This document shows, in pieces, positions 28,801 through 42,800 of a stretch of 64,000 bases of DNA. The stretch spans positions 99,305,488-99,369,487 of the forward strand of contig CM060984.1 of assembly GCA_030765065.1 (NCBI GenBank), in the 5' to 3' direction. The position numbers were made by a program, and so were the translations under genes. Under the pieces are notes generated by a model that was given only the letters and a program-made list of their open reading frames with translations, did no database searches and was not told where the DNA came from. This DNA is from Deroplatys truncata. Its lineage: Eukaryota > Arthropoda > Insecta > Mantodea > Mantidae. Numbering within the stretch: position 1 is the stretch's first letter; the number at the start of each line of letters is the position of its first letter.

Positions 28801-29934
28801 CACATATACATAATGTCTATGATCATATAAGGGGCTTTGACTTGAGAAAGGACTAACAGTGTTATAACTTGTTGAACTGTGGCATTTTTAAAGTTGGTTT
28901 TATTCATTTTGCCATGAAAAATTTATTCACTCCCACATTCATACTTCCAGATATTAGGGGATGATTGTAATTAAAGAAAAATTTCCCTTGCTCCAGCCAG
29001 GAATCAAATCTGGGACCTCTGGGTTGAAAAGCCAGAATGCTAACTACTTTGTCGCAAAGGCAGTCTATTTTATTTTCATTTGTATATAATTTAAGCAGTA
29101 CAATTTCTAAGACAATGTCCATCATAATGGAAAGACTGAGAGGGTAAATGTGAAGAATTGACAACAAAATTCAGTCCTTCTTAACCAATAGCACACACTT
29201 GAGCCTGCTTTCCCACAGTACTTGAAGGTCTTTACCAGGCTATCCCTAATTCCTTCATTATTTTTATCTCTCTAATTACTAATTGAACTTATGTAGCTTA
29301 CAGTTTAACATCACAAATAGAATACATACTAAAATATTTGGATCATTGTTCAGTAAAGATATTTGAATTTTTGATAGCAAACAAATGATTTTAGAACATC
29401 ATTATTTGGCTATTTGTATTTTGCATAATCTACATTTTCATGGGTAATTTCATATTCCTATAACATAAATAGAACCAACAATGAGAGCAGCATTCTTAAA
29501 ATATTAAAATAACTAATATCACAAAGTAAATTTTGCTGCATGCAATTTTTTTAAATTTTAAGGTTGTACTAAATCTTGGAAAAACTGGATCATTAATTAC
29601 TTAAAATGTACCAAATACATTGCAATAGCCTGTGATTTTATCTTTAAATACCTACATCAATTCCGTTGTGTGATTCAGATTCAGAATGTAATTAGTAACA
29701 TTTCTACAACACTTGTCACTAAAAGAAACTTACAAGGTTTCATCATTGAAAGAAACAAATATTAGATATTAAATGCACATGTGGTAAAAGAGCAAGACTG
29801 TTCTGACTGCCTATGTGGTCTGGTGGTTAGCATGCTAGCTTCCAAATCCAGAGGTCCTGGCTGGAGGATAGGAATTTTCCTTTAGTCAAGATTATTCCCC
29901 ATTATCCCTGGAGTCTGGAAGTAAGAATAACAGT

Positions 29935-29985
<51 letters not shown>

Positions 29986-32900
29986 TGTGTGTGTGCATGC
30001 GTGTGTGCAATTGATGTTTAAATAGAAAACCCAAAAATACACAATAGTAAACAAGTGAACATCATTGCCAACGAGAATTGTTCCAAAGGCAAAGCCACCA
30101 ATATGACCTTAGATGTTAAAGGTAGCATATAAATGGAGCAAACAAACAAACAAAAGATTTTTCTGAGTGAAAGATAAAAAACACACCAAGTCACACAATA
30201 AAAATGTTTAATATTTCAGTTTTACAACTTTATCAGGTGATTAAAAATGTTTAAAACTCACACAAAATGAAAACAGACTTGATGGTCCACTGCACTGGTT
30301 AGGCATTACTTTATAAATTAGGATATTAAAACATGTAAAAATAAAATACAGCATGCAAAATTATAACATTGTAATTAATTGATCAGTTGTTTATAATGAT
30401 ACTTACAATTTAATTTTCTTTTGTTTTATATAAAGGATATCCAGTGGTGAATGATCCACTATACAATCATACAGTATTTGGTCCCGAGAAAGGACGCGGA
30501 GGTAACATTGGCAAGACAGATGAAGAGTTGATAAGAGATCTTATCAACATACATAATGCTGAAAATTGGTTGGGTATGGATGGAGATTCCGAGCTTAGCA
30601 TGTTTAAGCCTCTCAAGGGAGATTTGGATGAAGGATTGTCAGGAAAAGGTTTGCAGTACACTCTGGCTATACTGTTAAAATACTAATATTGCACTAGTAC
30701 CTACCTGTTACAGAAGAACACTGGGGGAGATGCCCCATGCACACATGCACTAGTACCTACTACTATTAAACTTTTATATTAAGAGAATGGTCAGAACATG
30801 CTGGTATCATTATACAAACTATGTTACCAATGTGTATTTTATTGTTCTTTAGAGTTTAAGGAAAAAGAGATAGGTATGGAAAAAAGACTTAAATCTGGAA
30901 AAATGGTTTGGTTTGATTTATATAGTGCTATGGAGATTTGACAATAAGAAGGTGAATTAAAATATATTGTAATTGAATTAGGTAGGTATTTAGCAGTGGC
31001 CTAGCTAGGCTGTCGAAGGTCTTGGCACAAGGTCTAAACGGGGCCCTGACTGCAATTTCCAAATGTGAATTCAGTAGTTTTAAATGTCATTTATATAGTA
31101 TTATTCAAAATTAGATTTAAACATACATAAACAATTGTGTATGGTTTACGATTTTCAAGAACAATGGTATCAGATAATGAAATGTTAATGTTTGATTTAG
31201 CTTTCTATATGGCTTAAAAGTATGGCACTGAGCAGGTGTTACTTTGTACTTAATATCTTACCAAATTAAAATAATGATATTGTTATACACCGGAGTGAGG
31301 CTGAAAGGTTTGCAGCTAAAATATTAAATTTAGTTACCCAGCATAAACATTGGGAAACGTAGCATCAGTGGCAAATGAAAGATACCAGGAACCTGCTGCA
31401 CAAAACTAAGCAGGCGTGGGATCTTTAGAACATTAAAAATACATAAATTCACATTTACCTCTAATTTATTATACTTAACAAGGTGCCCTACATTACACAC
31501 AAAGGGTTACAGAAGACCACTGGGGGAGATGCCCCACGCACACATGCCCATCACAAACATGCAACCATCCTCTCTGAAGACCTACATTAGATTCTGGCTA
31601 CAAGTGATGCCAAGCCACAACACAAATAGGCCCTTCCCTCGACTTGCCTTCACCCCCCAACTAGGAAGATGGAATTACCACGCCAGACAAGAACTTAACC
31701 ACAAACACAACAATTAGCTCAACAGTTTTATACACAGCAATAATGCGTCCAACATGACAATACACATACATAGGAAACATTTCTCTCCACTCACAACAAT
31801 GAGGCATCCCTGCCGAAAAAAAAAAATGAATAACACAAAGAAAATATATGCATACAATAGTGAACATACAAAGATTACAAATATAAAGCCCTGATGAATC
31901 CCCACATGGACAATGATTCTGTTTGATAATAAAGCAGTCATACAGAAACCCCCCACCAGCTCGTAACTGCTCTTCTGTATGTATACAGGTATCACAACAT
32001 ACTGTTTGAGAATGGAGCAAAAATTGCTTTGTCCAGTAACTTTTCCCACCACTGAAACTCACCCACCAAAGAAAGATGGATAAACTTATCATATGGATAA
32101 CTGTACCGCTCGAACACCATGGCAACACAGTAAAATAGCTGGAACTGTAGAAATAGGTCTGTGACCGACAGGCCCTGCCGGCACAGGCAAGTCAAGAGGG
32201 AAAACACCCCTGTAGACTGCCAGGGTGAGAGGGTTGAAGATGAAGTGCAGCTGGAAATCTGTGCGGGTGCAACCAGGGAAGTACCACCATTCTCCTGACG
32301 ATCTGGGGCTGTCCTCTTCTGTAGAGGGGAGTATTTCCTGGGGCTACCAACAGACTGGAACAACATTTGGGGAAAGCATCAGGGTCACAATATACAAGAA
32401 AAAAAAAAATACACAAAATATTGCAAAAACAAAAAGGCAGGAGACACACAAAGCTAATAAAACTTAAACCTAGAGCAAGGCCTTGCAAAAAAAAATACAT
32501 TGATAGAGAGCTCAATTTTTGGATATGACTAACGACTATTCATGAATACATTTAAAGTAGGGGCATCAAGTCAAAATTTAATGACAAAAATTGTCAGTGT
32601 TTTAACATATCAATGAAATTTATAGCTCTTGATGCTTTACAATGAAATCTGACCATAGGCATGGTATTACTGTGAGATTAATACAAGAACCAAAACACAT
32701 TGAGACATTGGTACTAAAAATTTAAAAATATCATCAGAGGAAAAAAAAAAAAAAGAAACAATTTTTTGTTAGTTCAATCTACTAGCAAACTACAATAAAG
32801 CTATAGACATACTGACTACAGGATCAAATATAGGTAGAGGAACCATCACCAACTATGCTAAGGATCTACTCCCCAAAGAAGTGCTGCCTTACACATGGTA

Positions 32901-35900
32901 CGTCAACCCTTAAAAAGAAATCATATCACATCGCTGCGATCCTACATGAAAACACAACTCACTATGCAAATTCAGATAAACAAATAAACCCTTCACACAC
33001 TCACATATAAAAAGCTTGCCTTAAACCACAGATACACCTACCACGTGCACACAAAAAAAAAAATTTACACATGCACCAACACACGAAAATTTTCTTCTTC
33101 ACAGCGATGTGATCACAAATATTTCCTGCGCCTTTCGCCAAAAATGTTATGATACACGGCACCTCGCACCAAAAATGTTATACACCGGGGTGAGGTCAAA
33201 AGCTTTGCAGCTAAAATATTAAATTTAGTTACCCTGGCATAAACAATGGGGAACGTAGCATCAGTGGCAAACTAAAGATACCAGGAACCTGCTGCACAAA
33301 ACTAAGCAGGCGTGGAATCTTTAGAACATTAAAAATACATAAATTCACATTTACCTCTGATTTATTACACTTAACAAGGTGCTCTACATTATACATAAAG
33401 GGTTACAGAAGAATAGTGGAGGAGATGCCCCATGCACACACACCCATCTCACACACGCAACCATCCTCTCTGAAGACCTACATTATACTCTGGCTACAAG
33501 TGACACCAAGCCATCACACAAAGAGGATCTTTCCTCGACTTGTCTTCACCCCCCCAACTAGGAAGATGGAATTGCCACGCCAGACAAGAACTTAACACAC
33601 AAATACAACAATTAGCTCAACAATATTATACACAGCAATAATGTGTCTGATGTGACAATACACACACATATGCTACAATATGCTTTTCAAAATAAAATAA
33701 CTTAGTGAAACCATGAAAAAATTAATTGAACCTTTTATAAAATTAAAACAAATAATATTATTCAACTACATCACTAGTAGGCATTATTGTAGTAAAAGGA
33801 TAATTTAAAAGAATAAAAACAATGATTCAAATTTAACAAAGCTTAAAGTCCAAATTTTCATGATATCAGGAAAATAAACTATTTATTCAACAGCAAAAAC
33901 ATTTATAAACTTCAGGTGTGAAGACATGGTTTCATTATTGTATGTATATTGACAAGGAAAGCAATGACTTCATCAATATTAATCCATCATTTTCTATTGA
34001 CAGTAGAGATATACCATTTACATGTTATTGAGTCATAGAAATTGTAAGGTTTTTTATCAATTTTAATTTGGAAAATGAACTTTCAGCTTTGTCACTATAA
34101 CAGGAACAGTTAAGTTCATACAAGAAGCAGTAGGTACATCAGGATAAGCAGAAGTCAAAGAACTATGTTCACTCAACAGTAGATAAGCAAGCTGTTTCAC
34201 ATCAGTTATGCTTTTAATTTTAGATCTTAAGGAACTTCTGATAATATTTGTGATGTAGTCAGAAAAGCAGGTTTACCATATTTCATGAAGTAAAAAAGAG
34301 GACATCTGAAAATTATTATATGCTACTTTAAACAACCTTTTCTACATTTTTAAATTCATATTTTATTTTACACTATACTGACTATCATTTCAATCCTTTA
34401 TGGATCTTTTGTTCTGTCCCAATGATATTTTTCAGTTGAACCTATCTGTTTGAAAAGTTTGAGGACTCCTTTTCTGTATGACTGAAATTCACACATGAAA
34501 TGCCTTTAAAGTTATACTGTATGATCAGAATGTTTGCAATTGAATCTGAAGTCAACCTGTTTCTATCTTTGGACTACTGGCTTTGCATAGAGGAAAATAC
34601 TCTTACACACCACGCTAACAACAATGCATGTTATACAATAATTGTTGTGCTCACACTTCCTTCTATTTCCTCTATTGCAAGTTAATCTATATGGCGATAT
34701 GTGCTATTTATATATCAATAGCCTTATCGAAAGAAATATTCCCGATGATAATAATAATAAAAACAATAATCGGGATGAGGAACCATTTATTTCAACTTTT
34801 GATTTTTCTCGAATTTATAGAAAACTGGACAATTTTACTGTGGGAGAAAATCTTTCTGGACCCTAATTTTACAATTTAAAAAAAGGACATATCTGGGTAA
34901 AAGAGCACATATATTAACCCTGCAGAAAAGGTTTCTGCAAATTTTTCAGTTCTTTTCCAGTTGATTATCAGTAGAAAAAGCCAAAAAGAAGGGTTAAATT
35001 ACCTTTTATGTGTCTACTATTAACCTCCCCTTGACTGGACTGTAAAGTTGTGAGCATTTACTATCAATCATGGGATATTATAAGCTAGAGCTAGAGCCAA
35101 AGGCGTGATGTATATCATTTATTTATTTAGATATTTATTTATTACAACATGTTCTATTACATTTTGGTAATACTACATGCTAGAGGTTGCTTCTTTGCAT
35201 AAATATTTTACAAAAGTAATATATTTTCTTCCAATGTTACTGTAATACATGTACATCATGTTTGCTCAGTTGATTGCCAAGTGTATAAACATACTGTCAG
35301 TAGTACTGGTGATGTGGCAAACACACTATGAATCCCCTCTCACTCAGCCACCGTCCCACCAGTATTTTAGTTTTTTAAATAATTCTCTCACATGCAATTG
35401 CAGCATGGAATAACCTTAATTAAACATCTGTTTGACATATGATTTGTTACATATATTTTTACCACGAGATACCCTCCAAAATCTTTTTGAACAGGAAGCC
35501 CACCTTTATTGCGGATCGGTGTGGGAGCTCATTTGGAATCCCCGGTGTGGTGCACTAGTTGAACCAGGACCTGGTATTTAGGTGCCATTCTCCATGGTCT
35601 AGGGGTACCATGCTAGCCTCTAATTTCTGAGGTCACAGTTTCAAGCCCAGCAGAGAGCGATGGATTATTTGGGCGTAAAAATCCTTAGCATGGCTTCCTT
35701 CAGAAAGGAAGTAAGGCTGGTGGTCCCATATCTTAGATTTATGGCACATAAAAGAACCTCAAGCCTGATAAAGAGGCCTCCGAGCAAAATTTTCAGTCTT
35801 TCACATCCAATATAGAATGGGATGCTAAGAACCATAGAAGTTAAAGAACATCCATAAATAAAAACTGAATTTTAATTTTGTATTTAGGAAAAATAAGAAA

Positions 35901-36131
35901 GAAATGGCTGAGTTATCTGGAGAGAGGATAACAGGAAGGTGATGAGCAGGAAAGGAGGGAGAAATAAGTTGATTCTTATACAACAATAACCTGGATGTTG
36001 AAGTGCATTAGATCAAGCTGGAACAAGCAACCAGAATAAATAGAGGTTTCTAGTATTATAACATTTGTACATATGCAATAAAGGTTAATGTAGGTTAATA
36101 TAGATGGTTGTGTTGTAAAAATTATATGAAA

Positions 36132-36190
<59 letters not shown>

Positions 36191-36762
36191 TAATTATATA
36201 ATAATATGAGGTATAAGGTATTTTCCGGAGGGGGACACCTTGCCACTGTGACCAACTAGATCTATTGTGGCCACACCCCCCAGGAGGCAGAGATGAAGTG
36301 AAGGAGCTGCAGGTCACAGGCTTGCAGGCAGACGAGATTACAGAGACGCATGGAAGTCCCTATCATTTGCAGTATTAAACACCCACTTTTGGCCAGTAGA
36401 TGCAAAGAGCCCCCAAGAGGGTGACAAAGCGACCCTTGCAGGCAAGCCAATGCGCCCTGTCATTGGCAGCAAGAAATATCCCCAAAGCATAGCAACCATG
36501 ATCTCTGTCCAACACCAGATGTACTACGGAACCCAGAGACACTGCCTGAAAGATGAAATGGCAGGAAATGAGGGAAAGGATAAATTGTGGTAAAATACAC
36601 CACCCCAGCACTCGCCTAGGTGACCAGAGGAAAACCACAAAAAAACCCATGGCAGCCAGTGGGAATTGAACCCAGGACCTTCCAAATGTGGGCCATAAGA
36701 TGTTGCCACCTGAGCCATTCTGCTCAGTTTATAGAATAATAATCATAATAATAATCATAATC

Positions 36763-36829
<67 letters not shown>

Positions 36830-39800
36830 TTGAAACTGCGGAGAAAATCGCTCTGCAGATATCCTTTGAAGCAACTAAATACATTTTGTATAATAAAGAA
36901 GCATCAAAATACATGGAAACCAAATATGGGAAAATTAAATGAGTTTCACAGTTTAAATACCTTGGTGAAATAGTTATGGCAAATGGAATCAAAACTAAAG
37001 CTAATAAAAGTAAATGCCAAAAAATAGAAACAGCAATCAGCTTACTCAACACAACTATAACAAAAAGTGCATGTCTAAGCATACAAAATTAACACATTAA
37101 CACTGTAATTAAACCAGAGTGCCTTTACAGGGCAGAAGCATTAATTTTTTAACAGAAAAACAGATATAAAAAATATTGTGAAAAAAGAATGCAAAATTAT
37201 AAGGAAAGCTTTAGGTCCACAAGCCATAGGTGAACAATAGACTCAAAAGTAAAAATGAAAAAAAATATATATACAGACATTCACAATGGCATTAGAAAAC
37301 AAAGCTTAAAATGTTATGGACATATTAAACAAATGAACTCACAAAACAAATAATGGAATTCTAAGAAAATAGAAGCACAAGTAGATACTATGAAGCAGAT
37401 TGGTGAAGTAAAAAGTGACAAAAATTGGCAAGAATTATGCAAGAAGATATCCTAAGCAGAGATATCTTTAGAATCAAAATGCATAAGTGGCAAGCTGACA
37501 AAGAGGACAAACCAAAGAAATAAAACTGGAACGCAATGGACAGATGAGAGAAAGAAAGCCCACAGCCAAAGAATGAGAGACCTATGGATTCAAAGGAAAA
37601 CAAAGAAACATCTCTAAGTATTTTGCATAGTCCTACATAGGTTCATTTTCAATAAAAAAAATAGATAAATAAATAATAATAATAATAATTTAATCTCTTA
37701 TTGCAAATTTTACAAACTTTGCAAAGTTTAATCTCTTTAGGGGAAAAATAAAAAGGAAAAGGTTATCTAGGAAAACATCCTCAAAACAATTCCATGCATT
37801 ACGTTCACATTACTTTCATTCACGTTTGTATAGCTTCTACAAACTAGTCTTGCAAAAGTTTATTTTTCTAACTTCTTCATGTTAATACAGGTAACATTTT
37901 ACAGAAATAGTTTCCTCACATATTAGGTTCTGTGTACAAAGGGGATACAGCTTGCCAAAGAAATAGTCAAATCTTTAAAACACAAATGGCTTTGAAGTTC
38001 CACATTCTTTTTAAAACATTGCAAGAAACAAATGAATGCTGACAGTACTTCAAAAAATGATAAAGTATTGAAAATGTCAAACCAATAATAATGGATGTCT
38101 GGAAAATAGCTGATGTTACAAAAAAGCATATTTGAAATAAATTCTGTGTTTTAAACAGATCTACATGTTTTGTGCAGTAAGTTTCTGTCTATCTGTTATG
38201 GGTTATCAATTATACAAAATTTATTCCAAATGAAGTGGACTTCAGAGGCTACTTACTGAAAATTCAAGATATAGATTTTATTTATAACATAAAAAATTTC
38301 AACGTATGGTATTTTAATCAAAATTGTTAGTCATATTTGAGAAAATAAAAAACATTTTTCCCTGTAAAGGGTAGGTTTGTGTGCAGCAGTAGGGATATTC
38401 TTGAAAATCTTTGTCACATCCTTGGAAGATGCTTAACTTAAATACAAAGTTTGGTATTTATCTAACTTTTCATTTTTGAGTTATGCTATTTACATATGTA
38501 CATGCATGCAGACTTTTGTAAAAATGCTTTCTTTTTTTTTCATTCAGGCGACTCAAAGTATTTATTTCTGGTGAAATCTCGATATTAAATATTTGGGTGT
38601 AATGCAAGACTTCCTCTACAATAAGTAGGAGCTAGATAAAGTGAAAAGAAAACATATAGGTATTGATTTCAAAGAGTGTAGGAGAAAAAGGATTTAGCAG
38701 TGACAGCCTATCTTTGGAGTGAAAGTTGTCAAATTCATGCAAAAGTCAAGTTACTGAGTTCTTAAAAATACTATCAATTTACAGCTGAAGGTCTGGATAA
38801 CTGCTCAGCAAAATATGCCTTTATTAGAGTTAAATAGTATTCAGTTTTGTATAAACTCCTGGAACATCTTTTATAATTAGATGAGTGGTTCCATAGATAC
38901 AAGTCACAGAAATTCACAAGTAAATTAAAATACATCTTAATACATATATGACTTTTCTCTTAAAAAATTATAAGCATGATACTTAACACCTTTTCATTTT
39001 CTTATTTTCAGGATACTAAATTTACCAAAGTAACTATGATGATGTGCTCATTAGAAGCTATTATGAGGAAATTATTCTTCAACTTGTGACAGCTTTCTCT
39101 GCCATACACTTTGCAATTCCATAACTAAAGCATTTATTTCAAATAACTAACACCTCGACACTTAACACCTTTGAATATTCACTCTTCAATAAGAATGTTA
39201 AAGCTAACTCTTTCTTTAGTGATTCTATTTGAAATCATTGATAACACAGGCCTGCGAATTTAATTTTTTTTTCTGCAGCACAGGGTTAAACAGGTCTTTA
39301 AACCTAATTTGGTATGCTAAACTCAAATCTGCTTTCCATTTTTTTGTATCACATACCAGGTTTTTTGGCATGCAGAAAGGAAATATGTAATATTTGAGTT
39401 TACTTCTAGTTACTTTCTCTACTACGTATAGTAAGTAGGGGAAGTATTGTATTCCACCCAAAATTTCGATATCGAGATTTCACCGGAAATACATGTTTTG
39501 AGACCCCCTGAATCCAAAAAAAGCATTTTTGGAAACATGTCCGTGTGTGTGTCTGTGTGTCTGTGTGTGTGTCTGTGAACAGCATAACTCAGAAACGAAC
39601 AGTCGGATAAACACCAAACTTGGTATTTGGGTTCAGTATCTTCCAAGGATGCGACACGAAGGTTTTCAAGAAAATCCCCCACCCCAGAGTACCCTTTACA
39701 TGGAAGATTTTTCGAAAATTTTAATTTTCTCAAAAATGGCTCTAACGATTTTGATTAAAATATCATATGTTTAAGATATTTTTATGACAAATAAAATGTA

Positions 39801-42800
39801 TATCTTGAATTTCCTGGGAATGTCTCCAAAAGTATTCTTTATTGTGAACGACTTTTGCATAACTGGTAAACCATAAGAGATAGACAAAATTTTACTACAC
39901 AAAAAATGTAGATCGCGTTAAAATACACAATTTATGTCATATACATTTTTTTAGTTGAGTGAACCATTTTCGAGATATTGCTTGTTATTTCCTTAAATTT
40001 TCCAATACTTATACTTTTTCTCAAATTCGTTATTCAATTTTTTATGTCCTGGATATGCAAACAGAATAGAATGCGCCACATAGCAACCAGCGCTTAAAAG
40101 ATTTGACTATCGCTTATAACCTACCATGTTCCCCTTGCATCTACAAGAAAATTAGCAATAAGATTGACATCTCGATATCTCGATTAACATGAAGCATATG
40201 GAGAATAAACGTTTGTAAAAATAGTTCGTACAAGAGTAGAGAAAGTCATGTGAGTGTAACACATCAGATTTTTTTTAATTACAATTTAAAATGCGTGAAA
40301 TCATGCAAACTAAGAAACAATCTTAATTCTAGATGCAACAGTTTACATTGAAATAGGAAATTTCAAACATACCTTATGATTTTATTTTCTCCTCCACTTT
40401 GTTGAAAACAGATGCTGGGTTGACTTGTGTTTGTGGTTCTGATGAGGGTTATCCCTAATTAAACACTAACACTAGTCGGCCATCATGGAGACTCCCAATG
40501 ACCTTGGTACCTTGTTTCCATCTCCTTTATGTCCTGGTGGAATCTCTCTCCCTGTTCTTCACTTAATGCGCCTAAGTTTTCAGAATATATTCAAGATGTG
40601 AATATTATATCTGAGTGCCTTTAACTTTTAGAGCATGGTTTTAATAATATGCTCATATTGGTCATCTTTAACATTACCCAAAAACTTGTTTATATCTTCA
40701 TTTAATGAGTCTCAAGCTTGAAGCTCAATGTCTGTCATGATATTTCTAAAATGAACGTCCTTCATGAGTTTGCAAATCTGTGGGCTGTCAAAATTGCCTT
40801 CTTTCACTTTTGATTCAGACAACATTGGAAATTTCTGAATAAGATATTTGGAAACACAAACCATGTTTGTCCAAAGCTTTGACAAATTCTTCATTATCCC
40901 TAATTTGATATGTAATGGGAGTAGCAAAACCTTTTTTGAGTCAATCAGCTGACGATTTATTGCATTTTTTGTCCCTGGCACCAAATCTTTTCTTTTTCAT
41001 CAATTAGTTTCACCCGTGTCTTTCTCTGGCTCTTGAGTCCCATTCACACAAAAAGCATGTAAATTTTGTGTATCCTACTTGCTGGCCAAATAATATACCG
41101 CACACTTTAAGGTCATAGCACACATACCACTTGTGTTTATTATATTTAATGTTTTCTAAGACAGTATACAAACTTTGGTACGTTTCTGTAAGAGATGTAG
41201 AGTGAGTTATTGGAACTGAAGCAAATATATTGCCATTGTACAAGATAACATTTTCAGGCTTCTCTTGTTTGAGTCAATAAATAGATGCCAATCTTTTGTT
41301 TATAAGCTGTTCCAAGATGACCTATCAAGTTAGGGATATCATAGCAATACACTAGTTTCTCTTCCTTTACAAAATATTTCTGGAACTCTTCTTCTTGATG
41401 TCTGTACCAGTAGAAAGTTGTTCCAGGTCCTAAAAGATTATTTTCCTTCACCTTCAACATAAAAGTTCACTTTTTTCTTTGGTAAGGCCAAATCATGTAC
41501 CAAATCAATTAATTTTGACACTCAATGGATTTGAAATGTCATCTTCTAAGTCTGGGAACCAAATTAAATCACCTTCTACACTCAAAAGTATCATACTACT
41601 CTCTGGTAATACCATAGGTGGTGATGGAACAGGAACATCAGGTCCATGAGGCACAGGCTTAATTGCTCATGGCAAGTTTGGATATATAAATATATAAGGC
41701 CTGCCTTGTTTTTCCTATTGAATCCAGATATATTACACAGATAAAAATAACAGTCATTAGAATGATTTTATTGTTCACGCCATACCATAGGAACAACAAA
41801 GTACATAGATGAATGAACTCCCTTGTACTACTGTTTTAGATTTTCTACACAACTTTTACACACAATATGAGGAGCAAAGTTCTTATCTTGCTCTCCTAAT
41901 TTTAAAATAGGCCAGAAACAAACTTGATAAATGCATTAGCTCCTTTTCTGCTGCTTTATCGCCTAACACCCATAGATGTAACAGAAATTGTTAGGACTGT
42001 TCACACAGCCCCTCCTAGTATACCACTCGAACTTGCCATGTTTTTCCACAAATAAAATTCGCAACACAACATAGCTTTAAAAGAGACCCACTGAGAGGAA
42101 GTTTAAAACTGTACTGAGGATTCTAAGATAGGTTCCTGTTGATATCTTAGGCAATAAATGTTTATGAGATAGGTTCAGCATTGCCTGTAAACAGAGATTC
42201 ACAGTGGTGCAGCATGATGTCATATGATTTTAGCATGTTTACATATTCTAATCAACCATGCTGTAAGTCAGATATGCAGTGATATTAATACTAGCATACT
42301 GAGCTTTCAGTTTTTTGTTGAAACAGAATTTTTTAAAATCTGTACATGATATGCAAAAATTATTATTATTTTTCAAATCAGAGCATTTGACCATTATAAT
42401 GTTAAATATTTCATGCTGCAAAATCTTCTCAGACCTGTGTAATCCTTAGGGTACACAGAATAAGATAACCATTTACCCCTCTTTTTCATCTCCACTCAAT
42501 GTGAAAGGATTATCTCAACAAGCATTAGGGAAGAAATAGGTAGCTGGGAATGACAAAACATTGCTTTGAAAGCTCCAATTTGAGAATGCTCATGTTGTTG
42601 ATAAGCTAATTTTTATTCTATGATAAACCAGAAGTATTATTTATAGTGATGTTATGTAACATTTAAAGTTTTTTGAGTCGGAAAATGTAAATTCCCATCA
42701 CATATGTGCGCTAGATGTTATCGCAGGAGCGCTTTCGAGAGATGTTTCTCTCATCTTCAGCTGAGAATCCGACTGACGTATCTCCCTCTCCCCTCTCCCC

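Larger units (their letters stand above)
31281..33666 (-). mobile_element. Non-autonomous LTR retroelement, BEL/Pao- or gypsy-like size, minus orientation
   Basis: Two direct repeats of about 490 bases, 31281-31768 and 33176-33666, both start tgttatacacc and end near tgacaatacaca. Candidate 5-base duplications gatat (31276-31280) and catat (33667-33671) flank them with one mismatch. The internal 1.4 kb codes for no gag or pol that I recognise. Next to the right LTR, the minus strand reads tggtgcgaggtgccgtgt, a plausible primer-binding site. A purine-rich tract beside the left LTR (gagtggagagaaatg, minus) fits a polypurine primer. The minus-strand open frames at 31661-32515 are hydrophobic and unrecognised. 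Confidence 0.8.
30994..34280 (-). mobile_element. hAT transposon remnant, split by an LTR element
   Basis: The terminus cagtggcctagctaggc at 30994 resembles hAT ends of the ZMYM/KRBA-like group, with GC-rich 'ggggccctga' nearby. Transposase remains are on the minus strand at about 33950-34280. An LTR element occupies 31281-33666. The other end of the hAT element, at higher coordinates, was not found, so its full extent is unknown. Confidence 0.6.

Noticed and set aside
30444..30686. 80-codon stand-alone gene
   Set aside because: It is an internal exon of the pseudouridine synthase with read-through at both ends.
31661..32515. Hydrophobic minus-strand frames of 107-155 codons as possible env-like gene
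   Set aside because: Overlapping frames in the LTR element interior; no signal peptide, cleavage site or conserved motif was recognised.
36688..37082. Ile-rich frames on both strands
   Set aside because: Artefacts of the (AAT)n repeat at 36736-36827; the real signal is the LINE fragment after it.
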